A stretch of DNA of 64,000 nt from Rhodococcus koreensis (lineage in GTDB: Bacteria; Actinomycetota; Actinomycetes; Mycobacteriales; Mycobacteriaceae), in NCBI RefSeq assembly GCF_900105905.1, contig NZ_FNSV01000005.1, positions 5,828,001 through 5,892,000 on the forward strand, written 5' to 3'. Positions 24,502 through 33,545 of this stretch are shown here, piece after piece. Positions within the stretch are counted from its first letter, which is position 1. Each line of letters opens with the position of its first letter. The translations under genes were made by a program, and so were the position numbers. The notes below the pieces were generated by a model. That model was given only the letters and a program-made list of their open reading frames with translations. It ran no database searches and was not told the DNA's origin.

Positions 24502-25992
24502 CTAGTCGAGGTTGATGTAGACGGCCTTCGGGTACAGGTAGCCTTCCACGTGTTCTTTCGCTCCCTTCCAGCCGTACCCGCTCATCTTGGTGCCGCCGAA
24601 TCCGATGGCCGGGTCGAGGACGCCGTAGCAGTTGACCCAGATCGTTCCGGCCTTGATGTTCTGCGAGACCTTGTGTGCCGTGGACAGGCTGCGGGTCCAC
24701 ACCCCGCCCGCCAGGCCGAATGGGGTGTCGTTCGCGAGCCGCAGTGCGTCGTCCATGTCGTCGAACGGGATGACCGACGCGACGGGTCCGAAGATCTCTT
24801 CCCTGGCGATCGTCATGTCGTTCGACGCGCCGGAGAACACGGTCGGCTCGACGAAGAAGCCCGATGCCAGTTCGCCGCCGAGGCGTTTGCCGCCGCTCGC
24901 CAGGTGCGCGCCTTCGCCGCCGCCGACGTCGATGTAGTGCATGACCCGATCGAGCTGCCGTTCCGAAATCAGCAAACCCAACTGGGTATTCGGGTCGAGA
25001 CCGTCTCCCACGCGGATGGTCTTGGTGAACTCCTGCATCCGTTCGACGAACTCGTCGTGGATCGAACGCTGCACGAAGATCCGTGTGCCGGCGACGCAGA
25101 CCTGGCCGCTGTTGGTGAACACGCCCATCGCGGCGCCGGGCACGGCCTTGTCCAGATCGGCGTCGGCGAAGACGATGTCGGGCGATTTGCCACCCAACTC
25201 CAGTTGCAGGCGTTTGAGGTTGACGGCCGATGCGCGGACGATGGTCTGCGCGGTGCCGATCGATCCGGTGAACGCGATCCGGTCGACGTCCCGGTGTTCG
25301 GCCAGGGCCTGGCCCGCGTCGGCGCCGTACCCGGTCACGACGTTGATGACGCCCTCGGGGACACCGGCTTCCATCATCAGTTCGGCCACCCGCAGCACCG
25401 ACAGGGAGGCGTCCTCGGCGGGCTTGAGGACGGCGGTGCATCCGGTGGCGAGTGCCGGGCCGAAGATCCACCACAGGCCGATCAGGGGCCCGTTCCACGG
25501 GATGATGCCGCCGACCACTCCGACGGGGGCGAGGGACTTGAGGGTGAGGAAATCCCCGGGCAGCGAATTCGGGGGTGTCGCGACGGTCGCGGCGTCGCAT
25601 TGGGAAGCGAAGAACTGCAGCACCTGCGAGGTCCACTCGGCGAGTCCGGTGGTCCGCTTCAGCGGAGCCCCCATGTCCAGCGTCTCGATCATCGCCAGTT
25701 CGTCGAAATTGTCGAGGATGACGTCGTGGATCTTCAGGATCAGCTTGCGGCGCTGATGCGGTGTCCACCGACTCCATTCGCCCTCGAACGCTCGGCGAGC
25801 GGCCGAGACGGCGAGGTCGATGTCCGTGGCGTCGCCGCCGGCGATGCGGCAGAGTACCTGCCCCGTCGCCGGATTGACGGTGTCGATCTGCCGGCCGGAA
25901 GTGGCGTCGACCCACTTGCCGCCGATCAGATTCTTCTTCGATCCCTGGATGAAAGCGGGGACGGTGAGCGATGTTTCGTCTTGGGTGAGCAA
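24502..25992 (-). CDS. Aldehyde dehydrogenase
   Basis: About 496 residues of an NAD(P)-dependent aldehyde dehydrogenase: IIPWNGPLIGLWW, KPAEDASLSVLRV, FTGSIGTAQTI, catalytic Glu in LELGGKSPD, catalytic Cys in NSGQVCVAGTR and EEIFGPVA. No ATG lies at the expected position; a TTG at 25992 with GAGGAGG six bases upstream is chosen. It follows the Zn-alcohol dehydrogenase by 95 bp in the HyuA/HyuB operon, so alcohol to aldehyde to acid conversion is likely within that pathway. Confidence 0.84.
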   Translation of the reverse strand: MLTQDETSLTVPAFIQGSKKNLIGGKWVDATSGRQIDTVNPATGQVLCRIAGGDATDIDLAVSAARRAFEGEWSRWTPHQRRKLILKIHDVILDNFDELAMIETLDMGAPLKRTTGLAEWTSQVLQFFASQCDAATVATPPNSLPGDFLTLKSLAPVGVVGGIIPWNGPLIGLWWIFGPALATGCTAVLKPAEDASLSVLRVAELMMEAGVPEGVINVVTGYGADAGQALAEHRDVDRIAFTGSIGTAQTIVRASAVNLKRLQLELGGKSPDIVFADADLDKAVPGAAMGVFTNSGQVCVAGTRIFVQRSIHDEFVERMQEFTKTIRVGDGLDPNTQLGLLISERQLDRVMHYIDVGGGEGAHLASGGKRLGGELASGFFVEPTVFSGASNDMTIAREEIFGPVASVIPFDDMDDALRLANDTPFGLAGGVWTRSLSTAHKVSQNIKAGTIWVNCYGVLDPAIGFGGTKMSGYGWKGAKEHVEGYLYPKAVYINLD

Positions 25993-26087
25993 CTCGTTCT
26001 CCTCCTCCCGTCTCGGCAGCAGGCCGAAACAGTCGTGGTCGGCCGGTCCGGCCGCGGGCTTCGTCGATGCGGTGACCTGTTCGGGTG

Positions 26088-27110
26088 TCAGAATTCGAAG
26101 ACTCCCTTGCCGTCGGATTGCTTGTCGAACCACTGGTACGCCTCGACGGCCTGGTCCAGCGACCAGCTGTGGGTGTACAGGTCGTCGATGGGAAGCCCTT
26201 GCTCGACGATGAATTCGGCGCAGCGCCGCTGCTGGATCGTGGACATCGTCCAGGACGTCATGATCGTCCACTGGTTCTTGTACTGCTCCTCCGTCCGGAA
26301 GTGCACCTCGCCGGGGAGTCCGATGAAGCACGCCCGTCCCCACTTGCCGAGGACGCTCAGGGCGTCGGCGCCCGCCACCCCGGATGTTTCCAGGATCATC
26401 TCCACGCCCTTGCGGCCGGCGAGATCGGCGATCGTCGCGGACAGGTCCACGTCGGCCGAGTTCACGACCGCGCTCGCGCCGAACTTCCGTGCGCGTTCCA
26501 GCCGCGAATCGTTGACGTCCACAGCGATGACCCGGGCGCCGAGCGCCGAGGCGAGCATGGTCCCGGACAGCCCGACCGGGCCCTGCCCGAACACGACCAG
26601 CGTTTTCCCGCCGACGTCGCCGAGCCGCATGAGACCTCCCCACGCCGTCCCGGTGCCGCAGCCGATCGCGGCGCCCGCCTTGTAGCTGAGGCCGTCGGGA
26701 AGCGGCAGCAGTGTCCGGGCGGGCACGACTGCGTACGGTGCATGACCGCCGTGGGTGGTGATGCTCATCGTCTGGGCGTTCCCACGGTCGCACATCTGCG
26801 GCCATCCGGAGCGACACTGCTCGCACACGTCGCAACCCCAGTAGTGGTGGATCATCACGCGGTCGCCGACGGACGCCGTGTCGGGCGACACCCCCTCTCC
26901 GACAGCGTGTACGTCACCGCAGGGCTCGTGCCCCTGAATGGTGTCGGCGCTCCCGCCGAAGGACACCGCACCCCGGTAGAAATGGAGGTCGCTGCCGCAC
27001 ATTCCGGACGCTCGCATCCGGACGACCACTTCTCCCGGCCCCGGTTGCGGAGCCGGGAACTCCTTGAGGACGACACTGCCGTCCCCCGGAAAAGTGATTC
27101 CCTGCATCAT
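26088..27110 (-). CDS. Zn-dependent alcohol dehydrogenase (MDR superfamily)
   Basis: A 340-residue medium-chain dehydrogenase. Catalytic zinc ligands: Cys38 in MCGSD and His61-Glu62 in GHEPCG; structural zinc cysteines 93, 96, 99 and 107; NAD loop GQGPVGLSG. It is closer to general polyol/secondary-alcohol dehydrogenases than to the NDMA-type pair in this window. Its ATG overlaps the HyuB stop (ATGA), with GAAGAAGG upstream, so translation is coupled to HyuB. A secondary alcohol to ketone step feeding HyuA/HyuB is a plausible role, not shown. Confidence 0.84.
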   Translation of the reverse strand: MMQGITFPGDGSVVLKEFPAPQPGPGEVVVRMRASGMCGSDLHFYRGAVSFGGSADTIQGHEPCGDVHAVGEGVSPDTASVGDRVMIHHYWGCDVCEQCRSGWPQMCDRGNAQTMSITTHGGHAPYAVVPARTLLPLPDGLSYKAGAAIGCGTGTAWGGLMRLGDVGGKTLVVFGQGPVGLSGTMLASALGARVIAVDVNDSRLERARKFGASAVVNSADVDLSATIADLAGRKGVEMILETSGVAGADALSVLGKWGRACFIGLPGEVHFRTEEQYKNQWTIMTSWTMSTIQQRRCAEFIVEQGLPIDDLYTHSWSLDQAVEAYQWFDKQSDGKGVFEF

Positions 27111-29074
27111 CGACCTTCTTCCTCGTTGCGGAGCGCTGCGGTGGCCTGCACGTCGACGCGCAGCCCTTCGGGATCGGACTTCGGGTCGCCGATCACGACG
27201 ACGCCGTAGTCGCGGGCGGCACCTGCCACGCTGACGTATTCGTTGCGCACGTCGGCGAGCACGCGTTCGGGGTCGCGGGCGAACGGGTCGCCCCAGCCGC
27301 CGCCGCCGTTGGTCAGGCACCGCAGGATCGAGCCGGTCTTCGTCTGCCACACTTGCCGACTGGCGAAATAGTGGTACTCGCCGTCGACCGGGTCCAGTGC
27401 CTTCGTCTCGGGGTCGAGCACTCCGGCGACGGGGACGCTGTCCGCGTAGACGTCGGGTGTGGTGCCCAGCATGCCCGGGCCGTCCGCGCCGTCACGCGGC
27501 GGGAAGATCCAGATGGCGCCGTTGGGTCCGGGTTCACCGCCGTTCGCGCCGACTCCACTCGGGACCTTGGTGCGGAACGGCGACAGGTAGTGGCTGCCCT
27601 CGCTCAGCCAGAGCGTGTCCTTGAGGTTCGCGGCACCACCGCGGAACGTGCCGGGACCGCCGGTGTCGATCGCGTGTTCCTTGCGCAGCATGACGACCGG
27701 GGAGTCGTGCTCGATCGTCTCGGTGGCGGGGTCGAGGTTGTTGAGGAAGAACAGGACGGTGTAGCTGTCGCCGTCGCCTTCCTTCGTGGCCCCCCACGGC
27801 CCGTGCTCGCCGCCGCACTGGGTGGCGCTCGTCCACGGGGTTCCGTCGGCGGTCACGCCGGACGCGTTGTGGGTGTTCGTGGAACCGTAGTCGCCCGCGA
27901 CACCCTTCTCGCCGAGGGCCGGGTTGAGCGCGTCGAAGACGGCGGAGACGACGGCGCCCGACGCTTCCCAGAACATCATGATCCCGCCGTCGGGCGGCAG
28001 GGACGACACCAGCGTGCCCGGCGGGGTGGCGAGGTCGATGTTGCGCCAGGTGCCCGAGGTGAACGGCACCTCCGGGTCCAGCAGCATCGTCAACGCCACG
28101 CCGACAGCGGTTTTGGCGTCGAGCACCCCACAGTTGATGCACGTGCGAGCCTGCGGCGAGGTGCCGGACAGGTCGACCTCGATGTCCTGGCCGTGCTTGC
28201 GCAGCGTCACCTGCACCGTGTAGTCGACGCTGTCGTCGAGGCCGTCCGCGTCGATCAGCGAAGAGCCGGTGTACTCGCCGTCCGGCACGAGTGCGATGGC
28301 GTCGCGCATGCGCTCGGCGGACGTGTCGCAGGCGTACGTCAACGTCCCCAGATAGGCGTCCAGACCGTAGCGTTCGATGTTCTCGAGCACGAGTCGCTCG
28401 CCGAGTGCGAGTTGCTGGTAGATGCTCTTGAAGTCGGGCAGCAGCATCCCGCCCCACCGGGTGTTGTCGAAGATCAGGCTGAACGTCGAGCGCACCGGTT
28501 CGTCCTTGGACCACAACAGCATCGGCGGAATGACGAGACCGTTCTCGTACACGTTCGCCTTCGTGGCCGAGAATCCGCCGGGCACGGTGCCGCCCATGTC
28601 GAGTTGGTGGGCGCGCATGTTCACGAACGAGACGATCCTGCCGTCGACGAAGACCGGGCGGATGAAGCACACGTCGTTGACGTGGGTTCCGCCGCGGTAC
28701 GGGTCGTTGCAGATGAGCACGTCACCGGGGGAGAGGTTTTCGGGCCCGAACTCTTCGACGACGTTCCGTACGGCGTCGCCGAGTGTGCCGAGGAAGACCA
28801 CGAGGCTGTTGCTGACCACGGCCATCGGATAGTTGTGATCGGGTGGACCGCTGATGGTGCACGCGAAGTCGTACCAGTCGCGGATGATCGGCGAGAACGC
28901 CTCGCGCATGAAACCGGTGGACATGTGCTCCACGGTGTACCGCAGCCGGTTGAGGATCACGGCCGCGGTGAAGCGGTCGCAGCCGTAGGCGTCGGTGAAC
29001 GTGGAGTCGGAGATGTCGCGCAGTCGAGTCGTTTCGGCGCCCGCAGAGGCGGGTGTTGCTTCGAGAGTGGTCAT
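27107..29074 (-). CDS. hyuB: Hydantoinase B/oxoprolinase-type subunit
   Basis: A 655-residue HyuB-family protein: the GDVLICNDPYRGGTHVNDVC metal/substrate region, MRAHQLDMGGTVPGG, SGTSPQARTCIN and the Gly-rich end NGGGGWGDPFARDPERV. With HyuA it forms ATP-dependent enzymes that open hydantoin or lactam rings or carboxylate ketones (acetone and acetophenone carboxylases). GGAGGAAG precedes the ATG at 29074, five bases after the HyuA stop. The small zinc-ribbon gene beside this pair favours the carboxylase-type assembly. Confidence 0.86.
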   Translation of the reverse strand: MTTLEATPASAGAETTRLRDISDSTFTDAYGCDRFTAAVILNRLRYTVEHMSTGFMREAFSPIIRDWYDFACTISGPPDHNYPMAVVSNSLVVFLGTLGDAVRNVVEEFGPENLSPGDVLICNDPYRGGTHVNDVCFIRPVFVDGRIVSFVNMRAHQLDMGGTVPGGFSATKANVYENGLVIPPMLLWSKDEPVRSTFSLIFDNTRWGGMLLPDFKSIYQQLALGERLVLENIERYGLDAYLGTLTYACDTSAERMRDAIALVPDGEYTGSSLIDADGLDDSVDYTVQVTLRKHGQDIEVDLSGTSPQARTCINCGVLDAKTAVGVALTMLLDPEVPFTSGTWRNIDLATPPGTLVSSLPPDGGIMMFWEASGAVVSAVFDALNPALGEKGVAGDYGSTNTHNASGVTADGTPWTSATQCGGEHGPWGATKEGDGDSYTVLFFLNNLDPATETIEHDSPVVMLRKEHAIDTGGPGTFRGGAANLKDTLWLSEGSHYLSPFRTKVPSGVGANGGEPGPNGAIWIFPPRDGADGPGMLGTTPDVYADSVPVAGVLDPETKALDPVDGEYHYFASRQVWQTKTGSILRCLTNGGGGWGDPFARDPERVLADVRNEYVSVAGAARDYGVVVIGDPKSDPEGLRVDVQATAALRNEEEGR

Positions 29075-29079
29075 GGGAT

Positions 29080-31119
29080 TCACTTCCTCCGGATGATCAG
29101 TTCGCCGTAGCGGCCGACGGTGGCGCGCTGCCCGGCTCCGATGTGCGTCGTCGAGAGTCCTTCGTCGACGATGGCGGGACCTTCTAGAATATCTCCGGCG
29201 CACAGGGTTTCGCGGTCGTAGACGCCGGCCTGCTGTGCGCCCTCGCCGTCGGCGTCGATGTCGCCGAGGTAGCGCAGTACCGTCGTCCGGACCGGTGCGA
29301 GGGGTTCGTCGCCGCGCTGCGGAGCTTCGGGGTAGTCGACCTTCGGGGTGTCCAGGACCGCCCGCACCCGGAACGTCACGCCCTCGACGGGCATCGCCTC
29401 GAATCGGTTGCCCGAACGGTTCTCGTACGTGTCGTGGAACGACTGGACGATGGTGGTGATCGCGTCGGCGTCGATGGTGCCGTCGGGAACCGGCACGAAC
29501 GGTGTCTCCCAGCTCTGCCCGGCGAGGTGGGCGTCCATGCTGCGATGGAACGTCACGCCGGTGCCCTCGTCGAGGCCCTCGCGCAGTTGCGATTCCATCT
29601 CGCCGAACAGCGCGTCGATGGTCGGTGCCGCATCGGGGGTGAGGATCATGTACGCGCTGCGGTTGGCGGTGAACACCTGGTCCGCGGACAGCAGACCCAG
29701 TGCGGAGAACAGGCCGGGATACGGTGGCACGATCACCTGCTTGCAGTGCACCGTGTCGAGCACCGCGGGCAACAGCATCGGCCCGGCGGCGCCGAACGCG
29801 ACGAGGCTGTAGTCGCGCGGGTCCACACCGTTCTTGATCGCGACGTTGAACACGCCCTCCGCCATGTTGTTGACGGCCATTTCATAGGCGTAGCGAACCT
29901 TCTGCGCCAGCGTGAACTCCGAATCGAGGTCCTCGAACGCCTGCCGGGACAGCGCCGGATCGAGGTCCACCGCGCCACCGGCGAACCGGCTGGGATCGAT
30001 GATGCCGATCATCAGGCACGTGTCGGTGGTGGTCGGCTGGGTGCCGCCGCGCCCGTAGCAGGCCGGTCCGGGGGAGGATCCCGCGCTGTCCGGGCCCACC
30101 TGGATCTCGCCTGCGGGGCCGATCGCGACGATGCTGCCGCCGCCGGCGCCGATGCTGGAGATGTCGTTCGCCAGGGCGTTGACGACGAGGTCGTGCTCGA
30201 GTTCGAAGCTGGTGTTGACGAACGGTTCGCCCGCCGTCACGACGCTGATGTCGATGGACGTGCCGCCGACGTCCGCGCAGAGCAGGTTGTTCTCGCCGAT
30301 CAGCCCGCCGAAGTGTGCACATCCGACTGTGCCGGCGGCGGGCCCGGAGAAGACGATGCGGAAGGGCAGTTCCATCGCACGTCCGGACGGGACGAGGGTG
30401 GCGGCGCAGTCGGCGAAGTTGAGTTCCCCGCTGAAGCCGAGGTCCGCGAGTCCCTTCTCCAGTTTGGCGGTGTAGTCGGTGTAGATGATCTTCATCAGCG
30501 TGTCGATCACCGTGGTCGAGGCCCGTGCGTACTCCTTGGCGAGCGGGGAGACGTCACTGGAGATCGAGCAGGGCACGTCGCCGAGGACCTCGCGGACCAG
30601 TTCGCGCAGCCGGACCTCGTGCGCCGGGTTCACGTACGCGTTGATCAGACAGATCGCGACACCGGTGACGCCGCAGCGCCGGAGCACGTCCAGTTCGGCG
30701 CGGGCCTGCGTTTCGTCCAGTTCGAAGAGCACGCCGCCGTCGGCCGTGATCCGCTCGTGGATGCCGCGCCGCAGGTACCGCTGGACGAGCGGCCGGGAGG
30801 CGTCACCGAAGCTGCGACGCCAGCGCGAGTCCAGGATGGCGTGCTCCGGGCGCCACACCCGTCCCATGTCGAGGATGTCGCGATGACCCTCGGTCGTGAG
30901 AAAACCGATCTTGGGCAACCGCCGCGTGATCACCGCGTTCAGGCCGTGCGTGCTCGCGTGGTTGAACACGCTCGCGTCCTCGACGCCCAGCGCCGCGGCG
31001 CCCTCGAGGACGGGCCCGAACACCTCGGTGTAGTCGGTGGTGACCTTGGCGGTCTGGATCTTGCCGTCGCGCAGGGCGACTACGTCGGTGAATGTTCCGC
31101 CGACATCGACTGCAATCAT
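29080..31119 (-). CDS. hyuA: Hydantoinase A/oxoprolinase-type subunit
   Basis: A 679-residue HyuA-family ATPase subunit with an actin-like fold. The phosphate loop MIAVDVGGTFTDVV is at the N-terminus; NHASTHGLNAVITR, the GPAAGTVGCAHF segment and ADVGGTSIDIS are the second set of nucleotide contacts, and GAGGGSIVAI follows. The start ATG at 31119 has AAGGA upstream. It lies between the zinc-ribbon gene (14-bp gap) and HyuB (5-bp gap). ATP probably activates a carbonyl oxygen or bicarbonate in this enzyme type. The substrate is not determined. Confidence 0.87.
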   Translation of the reverse strand: MIAVDVGGTFTDVVALRDGKIQTAKVTTDYTEVFGPVLEGAAALGVEDASVFNHASTHGLNAVITRRLPKIGFLTTEGHRDILDMGRVWRPEHAILDSRWRRSFGDASRPLVQRYLRRGIHERITADGGVLFELDETQARAELDVLRRCGVTGVAICLINAYVNPAHEVRLRELVREVLGDVPCSISSDVSPLAKEYARASTTVIDTLMKIIYTDYTAKLEKGLADLGFSGELNFADCAATLVPSGRAMELPFRIVFSGPAAGTVGCAHFGGLIGENNLLCADVGGTSIDISVVTAGEPFVNTSFELEHDLVVNALANDISSIGAGGGSIVAIGPAGEIQVGPDSAGSSPGPACYGRGGTQPTTTDTCLMIGIIDPSRFAGGAVDLDPALSRQAFEDLDSEFTLAQKVRYAYEMAVNNMAEGVFNVAIKNGVDPRDYSLVAFGAAGPMLLPAVLDTVHCKQVIVPPYPGLFSALGLLSADQVFTANRSAYMILTPDAAPTIDALFGEMESQLREGLDEGTGVTFHRSMDAHLAGQSWETPFVPVPDGTIDADAITTIVQSFHDTYENRSGNRFEAMPVEGVTFRVRAVLDTPKVDYPEAPQRGDEPLAPVRTTVLRYLGDIDADGEGAQQAGVYDRETLCAGDILEGPAIVDEGLSTTHIGAGQRATVGRYGELIIRRK

Positions 31120-31133
31120 CGTGGAATCCTTCG

Positions 31134-31352
31134 TCAGAGCAGGTCGGTGAGAAGTTGGATGGGCCCGAGCCGGGACCACGGGGAGCGGTCCAGGGACAGC
31201 AGGCACTGCTGGCATTTGACGACCTGGAACCAGCCGCCTTCGGATACCACGGGGTAGCGGCGGAGTTCCTCGGCGCCGCATCGCGGGCAGTGGCCGTCGA
31301 CGGGGGTTCGTTCGAGAACCGGGGTGGGTGGGCTGTTGTGTTCTTCGGACAT
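31134..31352 (-). CDS. Small zinc-ribbon protein of the HyuA/HyuB operon
   Basis: A 72-residue protein with two Cys pairs, CPRC (22, 25) and CQQC (47, 50), spaced as a zinc ribbon, and a short C-terminal tail. It is first in the leftward operon, 14 bp before HyuA. Acetone and acetophenone carboxylases carry a small zinc-binding extra subunit next to HyuA/HyuB-like subunits; by position and size this protein could play that part, though it is not obviously homologous. The start was set at ATG 31352; an upstream codon at 31409 would add 19 residues of low complexity. Confidence 0.65.
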   Translation of the reverse strand: MSEEHNSPPTPVLERTPVDGHCPRCGAEELRRYPVVSEGGWFQVVKCQQCLLSLDRSPWSRLGPIQLLTDLL

Positions 31353-31517
31353 GGTGGGCACAACTCCAGGTGCTCTCGGAGACGGGAGCGCAGGTGCGCT
31401 GGTCGTCACGACGCTATGGGGGTGGGATCTGCGTCACAATCCTTCTGGCGAAGGCCGGCATCCACTTTCCGAACGCCGCGGGCGGTGCTCATCCGCGGCC
31501 ACCTGCAGGTTCTTCCC

Positions 31518-31534
31518 AATATGATGTATTATTC
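31518..31534. promoter_or_regulatory. AT-rich promoter island between zinc-ribbon and AraC genes
   Basis: AATATGATGTATTATT stands out in the 245-bp divergent region and resembles the islands elsewhere in the window. It could serve the AraC gene (start 31598) or the HyuA/HyuB operon. Confidence 0.4.
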
Positions 31535-31597
31535 TCACCGGCACTACGACGGTGTGGGTGAAATCCGGCCACGCCGGGTCTCAGGAGGTGGCGGCGC

Positions 31598-32563
31598 GTG
31601 AGCGACCGACAGCTGAACTTCCGCACGGCGGATCTCGATGCCGCGCACGCCCAGGTCACGAAGGCGTTCGCGGGTCACGACGTGCACGTGCCGGACGATC
31701 GGGGAGTGGACTTCCGACTGGATCTCGCGCCGGCCCCGCGCTTGACGATCGGCCGGATGTCGTACGGGGCGGCGGTGACCCTGCACGGGCCGCCGATGCG
31801 TCTCTGCTACCACGTGAATCTGCCCGTCACCGGTGCGAGCACGGTCGAGCAGGGCGGTGTGCGCCGAAGCTTCGTCGCCGGGGAGGCGGGGGTGGCGTTC
31901 GGGCCGCAGGCGCCCGTGCTGGTGCAGTGGAGTGCGGATTCGTGGCAGTACCACATCAAGTTGCCGAAAGATCCGCTCGAGGCGCACGCGGCGAAGCTGA
32001 CGGGCCGCCCGATCGGGGAGGGGATCCGCTTCGATCTGACGTTCGATCTGAGGTCCAGCGCCGCGCAGGCGCTCGTCGCGACCGCCGGGTTCCTGTACGC
32101 AGAGCTCTCCCGGCCGGACGGCATCTCCACGATGCCCGCTGCCTGCCACGAACTCGAATCGGCCCTCATGACTCAACTGCTCATGACGGTGCCGAGTCAG
32201 CTCACCCCGGAGTTGCACGGACAACCGCCTCACACCCGGCGGTCCAAGATCCGCGAGATCGTGGACTACGTCGACCGGCATCCGGAAGACGACATCACCA
32301 CGGCCGATCTCGCGTCGATGGCCGGCGTGAGCGAACGCGCCCTGCAGGTGGGCTTTCGTGAGGTGGTCGGGATGTCGCCGACCGCCTATCTCCGGGGTGT
32401 CCGACTCGATCGGGTGCACCTCGATCTCGCTTGTGGCTCTTCGGGCTCCGTCACGGATATCGCCGCGCGCTGGGGTTTCTACCACCCCGGCCGCTTCGCT
32501 CAGCAGTATCGGACCCGGTTCGGATTCCTTCCCTCGGAGACCGTGCTGCGCTCACGCCGCTGA
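31598..32563 (+). CDS. AraC-family transcriptional regulator
   Basis: A 321-residue regulator of the type with an N-terminal AraC-binding-like domain (HVNLPVTGASTVEQGG, VAFGPQAPVL) and a C-terminal double helix-turn-helix (about 215-320: DITTADLASMAGVSERALQVGFREVVGMSPTAYLR, then IAARWGFYHPGRFAQQYRTRFG). The start is GTG with AGGAGG ten bases upstream. It is divergent from the zinc-ribbon/HyuA/HyuB operon and 84 bp before a hydrolase gene; it probably activates one or both. Confidence 0.87.
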   Translation: MSDRQLNFRTADLDAAHAQVTKAFAGHDVHVPDDRGVDFRLDLAPAPRLTIGRMSYGAAVTLHGPPMRLCYHVNLPVTGASTVEQGGVRRSFVAGEAGVAFGPQAPVLVQWSADSWQYHIKLPKDPLEAHAAKLTGRPIGEGIRFDLTFDLRSSAAQALVATAGFLYAELSRPDGISTMPAACHELESALMTQLLMTVPSQLTPELHGQPPHTRRSKIREIVDYVDRHPEDDITTADLASMAGVSERALQVGFREVVGMSPTAYLRGVRLDRVHLDLACGSSGSVTDIAARWGFYHPGRFAQQYRTRFGFLPSETVLRSRR

Positions 32564-32616
32564 GCCGGGGCTCCGCGTGCCGGTTCGTCCGGCGCGTGTA
32601 CGGTGAGATCGTTATA

Positions 32617-32622
32617 TATAAT
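32617..32622 (+). promoter_or_regulatory. -10 box TATAAT of the hydrolase gene
   Basis: Perfect TATAAT within TTATATATAATGTTTCAC; continues as TATAATGTT, identical to 12417-12425. Gives a leader of about 20 bases before the ATG at 32648. No good -35 box is seen, which suits an activator-dependent promoter. Confidence 0.6.
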
Positions 32623-32647
32623 GTTTCACACTGCGGCGGGAGGCGGC

Positions 32648-33526
32648 ATGACCGTGGCGGAATCCGTCCGGCGGGAGGCTCTGGAGTTCCGGGGCGCCCA
32701 CGGCGACAAGCTGATCGGCGACCGATGGATGTCCCCTCGCCGGAATCGGGGAACGGTGCTGCTGTTGCACGGCGGCGGTCAGACGCGGCACTCCTGGGAG
32801 CGCACCGCGCGACGCCTCGCCGGCGCGGGGTGGCAGGCGATCACGGTGGATGCCCGCGGGCACGGCGACAGCGCATGGTCGGCGACCGGCTACACGCTGG
32901 ACTTCTTCGTCGCCGACCTCCATGCGACGATCGCGCAGATCGGCACCGCTCCGGTCGTCGTCGGGGCATCCCTGGGTGGGCGGACGGCGCTCGCGGCCGT
33001 GGGTGAGCGGCCCGGATCGGTGTCGGGTCTGGTGCTGGTGGACATCGCGCACCGGGTGGACCCGGACGGGCGTGAGCGGGTGAAGGGCTTCATGGCCGGC
33101 GCGCCGGACGGGTTCGCCACGCTCGAGGACGTCGCCGCCGCGGTCGACGCCTACCGGTCCGCGCCGCGACGACGCCGGAACCTGGACGGGCTGAGGAAGA
33201 ATCTCCGGCAGCGGGCGGACGGCCGCTGGTACTGGCACTGGGATCCGCGGTTTCTCGAGTTCACGACGGACGGTGCGAACGTCGACGTCGACAGGCTGTC
33301 ACGGGCGGCCCGTAACGTCACCGTGCCCACCCTGCTCGTCCGCGGGAAGAAGTCGGACATGGTCACCGCCGAGGCGGCCGCCGAGATCCGCGACCTGGTG
33401 CCGACGGCGGAGGTGGTCGAGGTGGGTGCCGGTCACATGGTCGCCGGCGATGACAACGACGTCTTCACCGCTCACCTGCAGGACTTTCTCGTCGGCCGGG
33501 TGCGTCAGCAGGGAGTGGACAGCTGA
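32648..33526 (+). CDS. Alpha/beta hydrolase (intact paralogue of 8460-9335)
   Basis: A 292-residue alpha/beta hydrolase with oxyanion motif LLLHGGGQTRHSW, DARGHGDS, nucleophile GASLGG (Ser), and catalytic His in GAGHMVAGDDN. The segment RWYWHWDP is shared with the broken gene at 8460-9335. The start MTVAES has GGGAGG four bases upstream. It lies after the AraC gene and convergent with the GntR gene. Enzymes of this kind cleave C-C or ester bonds in aromatic or alicyclic breakdown; the substrate is unknown. Confidence 0.83.
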   Translation: MTVAESVRREALEFRGAHGDKLIGDRWMSPRRNRGTVLLLHGGGQTRHSWERTARRLAGAGWQAITVDARGHGDSAWSATGYTLDFFVADLHATIAQIGTAPVVVGASLGGRTALAAVGERPGSVSGLVLVDIAHRVDPDGRERVKGFMAGAPDGFATLEDVAAAVDAYRSAPRRRRNLDGLRKNLRQRADGRWYWHWDPRFLEFTTDGANVDVDRLSRAARNVTVPTLLVRGKKSDMVTAEAAAEIRDLVPTAEVVEVGAGHMVAGDDNDVFTAHLQDFLVGRVRQQGVDS

Positions 33527-33545
33527 CCGGCGAGGGGGTGGGCGA

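Noticed and set aside
23899..26685. 928-codon plus-strand frame
   Set aside because: It is antisense to the IclR, ALDH and alcohol dehydrogenase genes, which have complete motifs. No coding sign of its own.
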